A stretch of DNA of 64,000 nucleotides, from NCBI GenBank assembly GCA_023663025.1, contig JAMPIC010000008.1, forward strand, positions 11,045 to 75,044, given 5' to 3'. This DNA is from Prevotella sp. (GTDB taxonomy: Bacteria > Bacillota > Clostridia > Oscillospirales > Ruminococcaceae). The number at the start of each line of letters is the position of its first letter. Position 1 is the first letter of the stretch. Of the stretch, positions 17,237 through 26,260 are shown piece by piece. Under the pieces are notes generated by a model. The model ran no database searches. It worked only from the letters and a program-made list of their open reading frames with translations, and was not told the DNA's origin. The position numbers were made by a program, and so were the translations under genes.

Positions 17237-18199
17237 TCAATATATGTCCCATTTCTTGATGGTCTCCTTGCGGTCCATGTCGAGACCCAAGTTGTCGAGC
17301 AGCTCCTGAGCGGCGTTGTAGCCCATCTTTTTCTGACGGTTGTTCATTGCCGCGACCTCGAGAATGACAGCGAGATTTCGTCCCGGCTTGACGGGAATGG
17401 TGCTGCAAGGCACTTTCACGCCGAGAATGGAGGTGTACTCGTTGTCCACGCCCATGCGGTCGTAGACCTTTTCGCTGTCCCAAGGCTCAAGCTCCACTAT
17501 CATGTCGATCTTTTCCGTGACCTTGATCGCGCCCATGCCGAACAGACGGCGGGCGTTGACAATGCCTATGCCGCGGATTTCCAGAAAGTGTCTGATATTT
17601 TCGGGAGACGAACCCACAAGGCTGATATTGGAAACCCGGCGTATCTCCACGGCGTCGTCCGCCACAAGGCGGTGTCCCCGCTTGATAAGCTCCACGGCAG
17701 TCTCGCTCTTGCCCACGCCGCTTTCGCCGAGAATGAGCATACCCTCGCCGTAGACTTCAATAAGCACTCCGTGGCGGGTGATACGGGGTGCAAGGTGCAG
17801 ATTGAGGAACGCTATCAGCGCCGCCATAAAGCTTGAAGTGCTGTCCTTGCTGCGGAGCAGGGGGACTTCATACTTTTGGGCAAGCTCCACCATTTCGGGG
17901 AAATAGGGCAGCTCCCGGGTGATGATGAGCGCGGGTATGCGCTGCGCGAAAAGCATATCGAGACGTTCGCGGCGAACGTCCTCCTCGATGGTCGCCATAT
18001 AGGCGAACTCCATTTTTCCCACTATCTGGATACGCTCGTTGTTGAAATATTCGTAAAAGCCCATAAGCTGAAGTCCGGGACGGTTCAGATCCGTTTCGAC
18101 CACCAGCAGCTTTGAAGAATCCTCGGGAAGATAGATAGTTTCGAGATGAAATTCCTCGATAATTGTTTTAAGATCAACGTTGTATTTTTTTTCCGCCAT
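17237..18199 (-). CDS. hprK: HPr kinase/phosphorylase
   Basis: 320 aa. The Walker A GESGVGKSETAVEL at about 155, the HprK signature EIRGIGIVNARRLFG with DPEE-like region and the conserved C terminus are seen. It phosphorylates HPr on Ser46 and reverses it, controlling carbon catabolite repression. First gene of the leftward run, with its own promoter in the gap shared with the divergent proC. Confidence 0.95.
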   Translation of the reverse strand: MAEKKYNVDLKTIIEEFHLETIYLPEDSSKLLVVETDLNRPGLQLMGFYEYFNNERIQIVGKMEFAYMATIEEDVRRERLDMLFAQRIPALIITRELPYFPEMVELAQKYEVPLLRSKDSTSSFMAALIAFLNLHLAPRITRHGVLIEVYGEGMLILGESGVGKSETAVELIKRGHRLVADDAVEIRRVSNISLVGSSPENIRHFLEIRGIGIVNARRLFGMGAIKVTEKIDMIVELEPWDSEKVYDRMGVDNEYTSILGVKVPCSTIPVKPGRNLAVILEVAAMNNRQKKMGYNAAQELLDNLGLDMDRKETIKKWDIY

Positions 18200-18236
18200 T
18201 TAAAATCATTCCTTTTCGATAATTACGGTTATTTTT

Positions 18237-18264
18237 ATTATACATCATTTCCGAAAAATTTCAA
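18237..18264 (-). promoter_or_regulatory. Promoter for hprK
   Basis: Minus strand TTGAAA (18264-18259) and TATAAT (18242-18237), 16-bp spacer. Confidence 0.7.
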
Positions 18265-18325
18265 GTACTGTCAGACTTTATTTACAAATGCCGCAAAAAT
18301 ATTCCGCCGAAAAACAAAAAAAGGC

Positions 18326-18354
18326 TTGCTTTTTTGTGCAATTTGTTGTATACT
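18326..18354 (+). promoter_or_regulatory. Promoter for proC
   Basis: TTGCTT (18326-18331) and TATACT (18349-18354), 17-bp spacer, 43 nt before the ATG. Confidence 0.7.
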
Positions 18355-18397
18355 ATTCAGTAAACCGTTTAATTTGTCTCTGAAAGGAAGTTTTTAT

Positions 18398-19231
18398 ATG
18401 ACGGCGGTAGGATTTATCGGCGCGGGAAATATGGGCTTTGCCATTATAAAAGGTATTCACGGCAGCGGTATGTGCGAAAACGGCGGGATTGAAATGCACG
18501 CTTTTTCGAGGAGTATCGCTCTGTACGCCTACGACCCGAACAGCGAGATGATGAAAAGGCTTAGTGAGTTCGGCGTATCGCCCTGCGAAAGCGAAACGGC
18601 GCTTGTGGAGAAGTGCGATTACGTTTTTCTCGCCGTCAAGCCTCAGCAGCTTGAAACGGTGCTGAACAACGCAAAGGGCGCGTTTACCGATAAAAAGGTT
18701 ATTATTTCCATATGCGCGGGAATTACCGCCGAGTATATCGCTTCGCAGACCGTCCCGGACGCTAAAGTCGTGCTGGTTATGCCCAACACGCCGCTGCTTC
18801 TGGGAGAGGGGGCTTCCGCTCTTGCGAAAAACGGCAAGGTTTCGGCAGAGGAGTTTGAATTTGTCAAAAACATTTTCGCCGCCTGCGGAAGGGTTGCCGT
18901 CGTCCCCGAAAACAAAATGAAAGAGATAATCGCCGTAAACGGCAGCAGTCCCGCGTTCATATATCTGTTCGCAAAGGCGTTCATTGACTACGCCGCCCAA
19001 GAGGGGATAGACCCCGCCGCCGCAAAGGAGCTTTTCGCCCAATCTCTCGTGGGCTCGGCGAAAATGATAACGGATTCGGGGTATACTATAGACGAGCTGA
19101 TAAAAATGGTCTCCAGTCCGGGAGGAACCACACTTGCGGGTCTGGACGAGCTTTACGCGGGAAAACTGGAGGAAACGGTCAAAAAAGCCTGCGGAAGCTG
19201 CACGCGCCGCGCCTACGAGCTGTCCAAATAA
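18398..19231 (+). CDS. proC: Pyrroline-5-carboxylate reductase
   Basis: 277 aa. N-terminal Rossmann motif GFIGAGNMGFAI binds NAD(P)H, KPQQLE and VMPNTP are typical, and the C-terminal SSPGGTTLAGL is the ProC signature. Last step of proline synthesis. The start at 18398 follows AAAGGAAG; the open frame runs further upstream but that region is promoter. Divergent from hprK. Confidence 0.95.
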   Translation: MTAVGFIGAGNMGFAIIKGIHGSGMCENGGIEMHAFSRSIALYAYDPNSEMMKRLSEFGVSPCESETALVEKCDYVFLAVKPQQLETVLNNAKGAFTDKKVIISICAGITAEYIASQTVPDAKVVLVMPNTPLLLGEGASALAKNGKVSAEEFEFVKNIFAACGRVAVVPENKMKEIIAVNGSSPAFIYLFAKAFIDYAAQEGIDPAAAKELFAQSLVGSAKMITDSGYTIDELIKMVSSPGGTTLAGLDELYAGKLEETVKKACGSCTRRAYELSK

Positions 19232-19296
19232 AGCGGTCTAAAAGGGGACTTGTCCGCATAGACTTTACCGATAATAAAAGGTAAAGGACTGTTTCT

Positions 19297-19908
19297 ATGA
19301 CGGACGAAAGAATTGTTCCTCAAAAGAGGTCGGACGGACGGCTGACTGTGCTTGCCGCGCTTTATTTCGCGGGGGTGTTCCTCGGCGTGATACTGTACGG
19401 AACGCTTGACGGAGAACGTCTTGCCGCGCTTAACGGCATTACGGGAAGCTTTGTGTACGGCAGGCTGAACCACACTTTTTGGGAAACCTTGGTAAATTCC
19501 TTTTCGGGAGCGTTCCTGCTGCTGACGGCGTGCTTCTGGCTCGGGTTCAGCGCGGCGGCGCAGCCTTTGGAGCTGCTTGTCCCCGTCTTTCGGGGATTGG
19601 GCGCGGGGGTGTCGCTGGCGGGAATGTACGGAAGCTTCGGACTTGCGGGCGTGGGAATGTCCGCGGTGCTGATAATTCCGGGGGCGGTGCTGTCGGCGTT
19701 CGCGCTGATAATCGCCGCGAGGGAGGCTTTGGAAATGTCGGGACGGATTTTCTCGGCTGTTTTCGGGCGTTCCGCTTCGGGGGGAGAGATAGATCTTCGG
19801 CTGTATATCACAAAATTCGCGATACTTTTTGTTATCCTCACGGTCTCGTCCCTTGCGGACAGTCTCGCCACTTTCATTTTCGCGGGCTTCTGGACGGGTC
19901 TGCTGTGA
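19297..19908 (+). CDS. SpoIIM-like (DUF95) membrane protein
   Basis: 203 aa with about five to six hydrophobic segments (about 18-38, 62-88, 95-115, 118-142, 172-195). Size, topology and an FSGAFLLL-type segment resemble stage II sporulation protein M and the wider DUF95 family, but identity is moderate by eye. SpoIIM works with SpoIID/SpoIIP in engulfment. No spoII genes are adjacent, so a non-sporulation DUF95 role is possible. Follows proC by 65 nt with an AAAGGA ribosome site. Confidence 0.5.
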   Translation: MTDERIVPQKRSDGRLTVLAALYFAGVFLGVILYGTLDGERLAALNGITGSFVYGRLNHTFWETLVNSFSGAFLLLTACFWLGFSAAAQPLELLVPVFRGLGAGVSLAGMYGSFGLAGVGMSAVLIIPGAVLSAFALIIAAREALEMSGRIFSAVFGRSASGGEIDLRLYITKFAILFVILTVSSLADSLATFIFAGFWTGLL

Positions 19909-19944
19909 GGAACGGGGAAGTTACGGTAAAGGAGCTGCAATTTT

Positions 19945-20796
19945 TTGGCACTGTTTGGTTTTGGCTACGATTACGAAAAAGCGGGACGGGGCGTTTCCAA
20001 AAACGCGCCCAAGAAAAAAGCTTTTTTTGAGTTCTGGGAAATGTATTTCAGATACGCCTGGCGGCTTATCAAGCTCAATATGCTGACGTTTGTTTTCTGC
20101 ATTCCCGTAGTTACTGTAGGTCCCGCGCTGGCGGGAATGACGAGAGTTCTGCGGAAATATTCGCTGGACAAGAACGCGTTTACTTTCCACGATTTCTGGA
20201 AAGGCTTTTCCGAAAACTGGAAGCAGTCCCTGCCCATAGGTCTGCTGGACGTTCTGTTTGCGGTCTCGGCGGTCTCGGCGATGTATGTGTATCCGCAGAT
20301 GGCTAAGGCGGCGGAGACGGGAGGGTTTATCTACACAATATTCTGCGTTATTTCCGTAAGCTTTGCGCTGACGCTGTTTATGATGAATTTCTATATTTTC
20401 CCGATGATAGTCTCCACCGAGCTGTCCATGAAAAATATCGTCAAAAACAGCTTTTTCCTGACCTGCATTGCGCTTAAGAAGAATTTCTTTACGCTTATTT
20501 CGGTTGCGGCGACGGCGGCGGTGCTGTTTGTTATGACGGTGTCGAACGTGTTCTCACTGCTGCTGATACCGTTTTGGGCGATAACCTTTATCGGGTTCAT
20601 CATAATGTTCAATTCCTATCCGCAGATACAGAAATATGTAATAAATCCCTACTACGAGGAACGGGGAATGGATAATCCCGAGTACGACTACCTGAAGCCG
20701 CTGACCGCCGAGGAAAGCGTTTTCACCGACCGGGGCGGCGAGGAAATGCCCATCGACGCAAAAGGAAAAAAGAAAAAAGGAAAAATTATTTCGTAA
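19945..20796 (+). CDS. DUF624 (YesL-like) membrane protein
   Basis: 283 aa with about six hydrophobic segments and a Lys-rich C-terminal tail. The N-terminal half (RLIKLNMLTFVFCIPVVTVG) is the DUF624/YesL hallmark; such proteins often lie beside carbohydrate transporters and their role is unknown. The start appears to be TTG at 19945 with AAAGGAG 10 nt upstream. It follows the SpoIIM-like gene by 36 nt, and the two are likely co-transcribed. Confidence 0.8.
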   Translation: MALFGFGYDYEKAGRGVSKNAPKKKAFFEFWEMYFRYAWRLIKLNMLTFVFCIPVVTVGPALAGMTRVLRKYSLDKNAFTFHDFWKGFSENWKQSLPIGLLDVLFAVSAVSAMYVYPQMAKAAETGGFIYTIFCVISVSFALTLFMMNFYIFPMIVSTELSMKNIVKNSFFLTCIALKKNFFTLISVAATAAVLFVMTVSNVFSLLLIPFWAITFIGFIIMFNSYPQIQKYVINPYYEERGMDNPEYDYLKPLTAEESVFTDRGGEEMPIDAKGKKKKGKIIS

Positions 20797-20802
20797 AACC
20801 CC

Positions 20803-20831
20803 TTTACAAATCGGATTTTATGTGTTATAAT
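20803..20831 (+). promoter_or_regulatory. Sigma-A promoter for rpsO
   Basis: TTTACA (20803-20808) and TATAAT (20826-20831), 17-bp spacer. Confidence 0.88.
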
Positions 20832-20837
20832 AAATTC

Positions 20838-20957
20838 TGTCTTGTTCGGACGTAACGAGACGTTCCGTTCGCTTGGTCTGCGGAGTAAGCCCGTTTCGGG
20901 ACAGCGCCTGCCGTTTACTATGCTTACGGGGAAATTTTTAAAAGAGGTGTTTTCATC
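20838..20957 (+). promoter_or_regulatory. Structured rpsO leader, candidate S15 autoregulatory RNA
   Basis: The 120-nt leader contains a GTAAGC/GCTTAC helix that encloses CCCGTTTCGGG, plus a GACGTAACGAGACGTTC segment. Ribosomal protein S15 commonly represses its own mRNA through leader structures in Firmicutes; that this one does so is inferred. Confidence 0.5.
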
Positions 20958-21224
20958 ATGATGAGAAAAGAAGAAAAAACAGCCGTTATCGAGGCTAACA
21001 GAACCAGCGAGAATGATACCGGCTCTCCCGAGGTGCAGATCGCCATTCTCACTAAGAGGATCAACGACCTTACCGAACACTTGAAGATCCACAAGAAAGA
21101 CCACCACTCCAGAAGAGGACTTCTCAAAATGGTAGGTCACAGACGTAACCTTCTCAACTACCTTGCGAAGAAGGATATCAACAGATACCGCGCGATAGTT
21201 GAAAAGCTGGGTCTGCGTAAGTAA
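20958..21224 (+). CDS. rpsO: 30S ribosomal protein S15
   Basis: 88 aa, exactly the family length. The core [15 protein letters not shown] segment ([18 protein letters not shown]), [20 protein letters not shown] and the Arg-rich C terminus are diagnostic. It binds the 16S rRNA central domain. Located upstream of pnp, the widely conserved rpsO-pnp order, but separated by a terminator and a long hairpin. Confidence 0.98.
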   Translation: MMRKEEKTAVIEANRTSENDTGSPEVQIAILTKRINDLTEHLKIHKKDHHSRRGLLKMVGHRRNLLNYLAKKDINRYRAIVEKLGLRK

Positions 21225-21230
21225 GAATAT

Positions 21231-21274
21231 GCAAAGGCAAAGTAAAGGGGTATACCTTTACTCTGCCTTTTTGC
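21231..21274 (+). terminator. Terminator after rpsO
   Basis: GCAAAGGCA-AGTAAAGG pairs with CCTTTACT-TGCCTTTTTGC, with the T run inside the distal arm. Likely partial, since pnp lies downstream without an obvious promoter. Confidence 0.75.
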
Positions 21275-21294
21275 ACATTAAAACAAGGAAATTT

Positions 21295-21397
21295 CGGACG
21301 GCAAGCTTAGCATTAAACAGTACGCGTTTAAGGCGTGAAGCGGCTTCTTAACTCTTACTTCTAAACGCGCAGTGTTTATTGCTAAAGCTGTTGTCCG
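21295..21397 (+). promoter_or_regulatory. Long pnp leader stem-loop
   Basis: The arms 21295-21330 and 21362-21397 pair over about 30 bp with a few bulges: CGGAC/GTCCG, AGC-TTAGCA/TGCTAAAGCT, TAAACA/TGTTTA, CGCGTTTA/TAAACGCG. The 31-nt loop lies at 21331-21361. In E. coli a comparable pnp leader stem, cut by RNase III, mediates PNPase self-repression. Confidence 0.75.
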
Positions 21398-21421
21398 TGA
21401 AAAAATAATAGGAGGCAGTTT

Positions 21422-23533
21422 ATGTTTGATAATCACAAAATTTTCAAGACCACATACGCGGGCAGGGAAATGACCATTGAAACCGGCAAGACCTGCGAGC
21501 TTTCCAACGGTTCGTGCTGGGTTCGCTACGGCGAGACCGTGGTTATGGCGAACGTTACCGCCAGCGTTAAACCCAGAGAGGGCATTGACTTTTTCCCGCT
21601 TTCGGTTGACTATGAGGAGAGGCTTTACTCCGTGGGACGTATTCCCGGTTCGTTTATGAAGAGAGAGGGCAAGCCCAGCGAAAAGGCTATCCTCACTTCA
21701 AGAGTGGTGGACAGACCTATCCGTCCCCTGTTCCCGAAAGATATGCGGAACGACGTTTCCGTGGTGATGACGGTGCTTTCCGTCGACCCCGACTATTCCC
21801 CCGAGATATGCGGTATGATCGCGACATCGGTGGCTATCTCCATTTCCGACATTCCTTGGAACGGTCCTATCGGCGGCATAAGCGTGGGACTTGTGGACGG
21901 GGAAATCGTGCTCAATCCCACACTTGCGCAGCGTGAAAAGACCGATCTGAACCTCACCGTTGCGGGCACAATGGAAAAAATTGTTATGATTGAAGCGGGC
22001 GCAAACGAAGTCGACGACGACACTATGCTGAAAGCTATTATGACGGGTCACGAGGAAATTAAGAAAATAGTGGCGTTCATTTCCGACATTCAGAAGCAAA
22101 TCGGCAAGAAAAAGTTCGAGTTTGAGTCTATGGAGGTTGACCACGACCTGTTCGACGCTATCGAGGAATTGGTGGGCGAAAAGGTGAAAATCGCTCTCGA
22201 CACCAACGACAAGAATGTCCGCGAGGAACGGCTTAACCCCATTAAGGACGAGGTACACGAAAAATTCGACGAGGAGTACCCCGAAAAAATTGCTATGATA
22301 GACGAATGCATATACAAGCTGCAAAAGAAAATTGTCAGAAACTGGCTCTATGAGGGCAAGCGTGTTGACGGCAGAGGTATCGACGAAATTCGTCCCCTTG
22401 CCGCCGAAGTCGGCGTTCTCCCCAGAGTTCACGGTTCGGGACTTTTCACAAGGGGTCAGACGCAGGTTCTCACAGTTGCTACGCTCGGTCCGGTAAGCGA
22501 TTCGCAGCGTATCGACGGTTTGGACGAGGAGGACAGCAAGAGGTATATGCACCACTACAATTTCCCGTCCTACTCGGTGGGCGAAACCAAACCCAGCAGA
22601 GGTCCGGGACGCCGTGAAATCGGTCACGGCGCGCTTGCCGAAAGAGCGCTTGAACCCGTTATTCCCCCTGTTGAGGAGTTTCCTTACGCGCTGCGGCTTG
22701 TTTCCGAGGTGCTTTCCTCTAACGGTTCTACTTCGCAGGGTTCGATATGCGGTTCAACCCTTGCTCTTATGGACGCCGGCGTGCCTATCAAAGCACCCGT
22801 TGCGGGAATTTCCTGCGGTCTTATTACAAGAGACGACGGCAGCTTTATGACAATGGTTGACATTCAGGGACTGGAGGACTTCTTCGGCGATATGGACTTC
22901 AAGGTTGGCGGCACTCACAAGGGTATTACCGCTATTCAAGTGGATATCAAGGTGGACGGTCTTACTCCCGAAATAATTAAGGAAGCTTTTGCCAAAACTC
23001 ACAAGGCGAGGGACTATATCCTCGACGAGATTATGCTGAAAGCCATTCCCGCACCCAGACCCGAGGTGGGCAAGTACGCTCCCAAAATGCTTCAGACCAA
23101 AGTTCCCGTGGATAAGATCCGCGAGGTTATCGGTCAGGGCGGCAAGGTTATTCAGAAGATTTCCGCCGACTGCAACGTTAAAATCGACATCAACGACGAC
23201 GGAAACGTATTTATTTCCGGTATTGATCTGGACAGCGCAAAGAAAGCGCTCCAAATCGTTGAGACTATCGCCAATGACCCCGAGATCGGCGCGATCTACA
23301 AGGGCAAAGTTGTCCGCATAATGAACTTCGGCGCATTTGTGGAGATCGCTCCCGGCAAGGACGGACTGGTACACATTTCCAAGCTGGACAAGCAGCGGGT
23401 TGAAAAGGTGGAGGACGTTGTTTCCATCGGCGACGAGATTGTTGTAAAGGTTATGGAGATCGACAGCCAGGGCAGAATAAACCTTTCGAGAAGGGACGCT
23501 CTTGCCGACATCGAGGCAAAGAAAAACAACTGA
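21422..23533 (+). CDS. pnp: Polyribonucleotide nucleotidyltransferase (PNPase)
   Basis: 703 aa. Two RNase PH folds (about 10-230 and 320-550) flank an alpha-helical domain; the second carries GSICGSTLALMDAG and the FGDMDFKVGGT active-site region. KH (VIGQGGKVIQKI at about 565) and S1 (YKGKVVRIMNFGAFVEI at about 625) domains follow. It degrades RNA 3'-5' phosphorolytically. The ribosome site is AGGAGGCAGTTT. A long leader hairpin precedes it and a strong terminator follows. Confidence 0.97.
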   Translation: MFDNHKIFKTTYAGREMTIETGKTCELSNGSCWVRYGETVVMANVTASVKPREGIDFFPLSVDYEERLYSVGRIPGSFMKREGKPSEKAILTSRVVDRPIRPLFPKDMRNDVSVVMTVLSVDPDYSPEICGMIATSVAISISDIPWNGPIGGISVGLVDGEIVLNPTLAQREKTDLNLTVAGTMEKIVMIEAGANEVDDDTMLKAIMTGHEEIKKIVAFISDIQKQIGKKKFEFESMEVDHDLFDAIEELVGEKVKIALDTNDKNVREERLNPIKDEVHEKFDEEYPEKIAMIDECIYKLQKKIVRNWLYEGKRVDGRGIDEIRPLAAEVGVLPRVHGSGLFTRGQTQVLTVATLGPVSDSQRIDGLDEEDSKRYMHHYNFPSYSVGETKPSRGPGRREIGHGALAERALEPVIPPVEEFPYALRLVSEVLSSNGSTSQGSICGSTLALMDAGVPIKAPVAGISCGLITRDDGSFMTMVDIQGLEDFFGDMDFKVGGTHKGITAIQVDIKVDGLTPEIIKEAFAKTHKARDYILDEIMLKAIPAPRPEVGKYAPKMLQTKVPVDKIREVIGQGGKVIQKISADCNVKIDINDDGNVFISGIDLDSAKKALQIVETIANDPEIGAIYKGKVVRIMNFGAFVEIAPGKDGLVHISKLDKQRVEKVEDVVSIGDEIVVKVMEIDSQGRINLSRRDALADIEAKKNN

Positions 23534-23559
23534 AAAAGGTTTGGCACTGCAAAAACCAA

Positions 23560-23590
23560 AGCCGGCGCTTTCATGAGCGCCGGCTTTTTT
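23560..23590. terminator. Terminator after pnp
   Basis: AGCCGGCGCT/AGCGCCGGCT stem with a TTCATG loop followed by six T; an A-rich flank on the other side could let it act in both directions. Confidence 0.92.
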
Positions 23591-23761
23591 GCGGCTGAAT
23601 ATGTAAAAAAGTTTGCGGTCAAACATTTTTACCTCGAATTTTTTCTGTTGATTTTCGGTATTCCTCGGGAGTACAGCCGCAGCATTTTTAAACCTTCCGT
23701 TGAGATTTTTAAGATTTAAACGTACAGTATAAAAGTACAGCAAACACGAACATTCGCGAAA

Positions 23762-23796
23762 GGCACCCAAAGCAAAAATACTTTGAATGCCTTTTT
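23762..23796. terminator. Probable bidirectional terminator
   Basis: GGCACCCAAAG pairs with CTTTGAATGCC (with G-U pairs on the minus strand), T run on the plus side. It sits just past the 3' end of the leftward metal ATPase. The stretch 23591-23760 has no recognised feature. Confidence 0.55.
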
Positions 23797-23820
23797 AGGG
23801 AAAACAAATATTGGATATTA

Positions 23821-25917
23821 TCAATTATTCACGGAACTGTTCACGATAAGTCCCGTCATACTTTTTCCGCATATTGCCATTGTGGAGGCGTTGTGCAGGA
23901 ACGCGGACGTGCTCGGAGAAATCACCCCGAAAAGTCCCGACAAAAGCAGCGCGGAATTAAACAGCAGAATAAACCGGTAATTTTTATGTATCCGCTCCAT
24001 TAAAAGCCCGCTTAGTTTGCGCAGACGGACAAGCTCCGTCAAGTCCGCACCCCGTAGGGTTATATCGGCGGTTTCCCTTGCGATGTCGGACGCGTCGCTC
24101 ATCGCCGCGGAAACGTTCGCCGCCGCCAGCGCGGGAGCGTCGTTTATGCCGTCGCCGACCATTACCACCCGTTTTCCCTCGGCTTTTAATTTTTCCACCA
24201 TACCGTGTTTTTCCTCGGGGAGGACTTGCGCGTAAAACTCGGTTATGCCAAGCTTTTCGGCGGTAATTTCGGCGGCTTTCGCGCTGTCACCCGTCAGCAT
24301 TATGACGTTTTCAAAGCCGGCGTTTTTCAGCATTTTCACGGCTTCGCCCGCTTCGGCGCGGGGCGGGTCTGCAATGCACAGTGCGGCGGAAAGCTCGTCC
24401 CCCACCGCAAGGTAAATCACCGAGCAAGCACCTGATTTTTCATCGATTTCAGCCTGCTGTTCCGCTGTAATTTCCACGCCCTCGTCGTCGCAGACAAAAT
24501 GCCTGCTGCCGATTATGGCGCGTTTTCCGTTAAGGGTAGTGGCAATTCCGTGAGCGACAATGTAGTTCACCTCGGCGTGTTCTTCCTCGTGGTCGAGACC
24601 GTTTTCGGCAGCGGCTTTCACTATCGCGCGGGCAATGCTGTGAGGAAAATGCTCCTCCAGACAGGCGGCAATTTTCAATGCCTCCTCATCTGAATATTTC
24701 CCGAAAGGAATTACCTTTTCGAGGACGGGCTCGGCGTTCGTCAGCGTACCCGTTTTGTCAAAAACTATGGTGTCCGCCGCCGCAAATTCTTCAAGATATT
24801 TTCCGCCCTTTACGGTGATGTTCATATCCGCCGCCTCTTTTATGGCGGAAATTACCGAAATCGGCGTGGACAGCTTTATGGCGCAGGAATAATCCACCAT
24901 AAGCACCGAAACAGCCTTGGTGATATTCCGGGTCAGCAGCAGGACAAGTCCGAAACCCACAAAGCTGAACGGCACAATGCTGTCCGCAAGCCTTTCGGCG
25001 CGGCTCTGCACTCCCGCTTTCAGATTTTCGGAATTGTCGATAAGCTCGATAATTTTGCTGATTTTCGTGTTTGAGGAAAGCTCCCTAACCGTTACCGCAA
25101 GACTGCCCTCCTCAACGACCGTGCCCGCGAAAACCGTTGCTCCCGCTGACTTCATAACCGCCAGCGGCTCGCCCGTCATTGAAGCTTCATTGACGTAGGC
25201 TTCGCCGCCGCAAATCTCGCCGTCCACGGGAATTACGCTGCCCGTGCGTACTCTTACCACATCGCCCTTTTTAAGCTCCGACATCGGTATAAGCACATCG
25301 GTACCGTCCTTTACCAGCCAAACCTTGTCGGTTTTTACCGCCAGACTGTCCGCCAAAACAGCTTTGGTACGGGCGCGGGTGTAGTCCTCCAAATGCGCGG
25401 AAATATTAAGCAGGAACATCACCGTTCCCGCCGTTTTGTAATTCCTTTGCAGCAGGCACGCGCCGATTGAAGCACCGTCAAGAACCTCCACGGCGAGACG
25501 TCCGTCCAGTAAAGTTTTTATGCCACGCAGCACAAATTTAAGTCCGCGGAAAATAATTATGTATTTGCGTATCGACATCGGAATAAACAGCTTTGAAAAT
25601 ATTTTGCGCCCCGCCACGGAGGTAAGCCTGTTTCTGAAATCTCGGTCGATTTCGGAAATTCCGTACTCCGAATCGGGGGCGGAAATTTCGAGGGTACGGG
25701 GGTCTAAGCCCGCAATAATTTCAATAACGTTTTCGCGGAAACCGTCCTTGTAACAAACCAAGATCCCGCCGTTTTCGCTGCGGATCTCGGCTTTTGTCAC
25801 AAAGGGCGCGGAGACAATTTCCCTGTAAACGCTGTACTCCAAAGCCTTGTCAAAGGCGTACCCGCCGCAGCGGAACCGTATGCGGCGGGGTTTGTCGTAA
25901 ACAATTTTAAACTTCAT
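23821..25917 (-). CDS. P1B-type heavy-metal ATPase, atypical SCA membrane motif
   Basis: 698 aa. Order: an N-terminal ferredoxin-like region of about 90 aa without a CxxC metal site, membrane helices, A-domain with SMTGEP, P-domain with DKTGTLT phosphorylation site, the HMA marker HFPHS, and MVGDGINDAPAL. The metal-channel helix reads DYSCAIKLSTP: the usual CPC/SPC/CPx motif is Cys-Ala. It recalls CtpC-like ATPases; the metal (Mn, Fe or Zn) cannot be told. It overlaps the upstream small gene by 1 nt (TAATG), so the two are translationally coupled. Confidence 0.88.
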   Translation of the reverse strand: MKFKIVYDKPRRIRFRCGGYAFDKALEYSVYREIVSAPFVTKAEIRSENGGILVCYKDGFRENVIEIIAGLDPRTLEISAPDSEYGISEIDRDFRNRLTSVAGRKIFSKLFIPMSIRKYIIIFRGLKFVLRGIKTLLDGRLAVEVLDGASIGACLLQRNYKTAGTVMFLLNISAHLEDYTRARTKAVLADSLAVKTDKVWLVKDGTDVLIPMSELKKGDVVRVRTGSVIPVDGEICGGEAYVNEASMTGEPLAVMKSAGATVFAGTVVEEGSLAVTVRELSSNTKISKIIELIDNSENLKAGVQSRAERLADSIVPFSFVGFGLVLLLTRNITKAVSVLMVDYSCAIKLSTPISVISAIKEAADMNITVKGGKYLEEFAAADTIVFDKTGTLTNAEPVLEKVIPFGKYSDEEALKIAACLEEHFPHSIARAIVKAAAENGLDHEEEHAEVNYIVAHGIATTLNGKRAIIGSRHFVCDDEGVEITAEQQAEIDEKSGACSVIYLAVGDELSAALCIADPPRAEAGEAVKMLKNAGFENVIMLTGDSAKAAEITAEKLGITEFYAQVLPEEKHGMVEKLKAEGKRVVMVGDGINDAPALAAANVSAAMSDASDIARETADITLRGADLTELVRLRKLSGLLMERIHKNYRFILLFNSALLLSGLFGVISPSTSAFLHNASTMAICGKSMTGLIVNSSVNN

Positions 25918-26177
25918 TACGCGTCCGCTTCTTCCCCGGTGGTTTCTTCACTGTCAAGTCCCGCCTCGACCTTCGCGTCATAGCAAATATCGGCAGCCTC
26001 GTCTTTCATATTTTGAAACGCCTCCTTGGCGTCGTGAGTGAATTTCATACCCTTGGCAAGTCCCGTAACGGCAAGCTGACGGGTTTTTTCCGAGGTAAGA
26101 ATTTTCTTGCCGACGATAACCGCCGCCGCGCCGCCCAGCGCACACAAAAGCTTTGCGTTTTTTAACAGATGAAACAT
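25917..26177 (-). CDS. DUF6110-like small membrane-anchored protein
   Basis: 86 aa from the ATG at 26177, which has AAGGAG 8 nt upstream (an in-frame GTG at 26186 is too close). One hydrophobic segment (about 8-25, LCALGGAAAVIVGKK) is followed by an amphipathic helix and an acidic tail. Such proteins are often found directly before P1B ATPases in Clostridia (DUF6110); a partner or chaperone role is inferred. Its stop overlaps the ATPase start. Confidence 0.7.
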   Translation of the reverse strand: MFHLLKNAKLLCALGGAAAVIVGKKILTSEKTRQLAVTGLAKGMKFTHDAKEAFQNMKDEAADICYDAKVEAGLDSEETTGEEADA

Positions 26178-26230
26178 ACTGACCACTCCTTATACTTTTC
26201 AAAATCCGACAACTTTCGCCGCCTGAGAAT

Positions 26231-26260
26231 AGTATAGCACCGATTTGATATGTTAGTCAA
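26231..26260 (-). promoter_or_regulatory. Promoter for the DUF6110-like gene/metal ATPase pair
   Basis: Minus strand TTGACT (26260-26255) and TATACT (26236-26231), 18-bp spacer. The -35 box overlaps the stop of the methyltransferase gene upstream. Confidence 0.7.

Noticed and set aside
18146..18397. Upstream extension of proC to a longer protein
   Set aside because: This part contains the proC and hprK promoters; the ribosome site and the Rossmann start fix the ATG at 18398.
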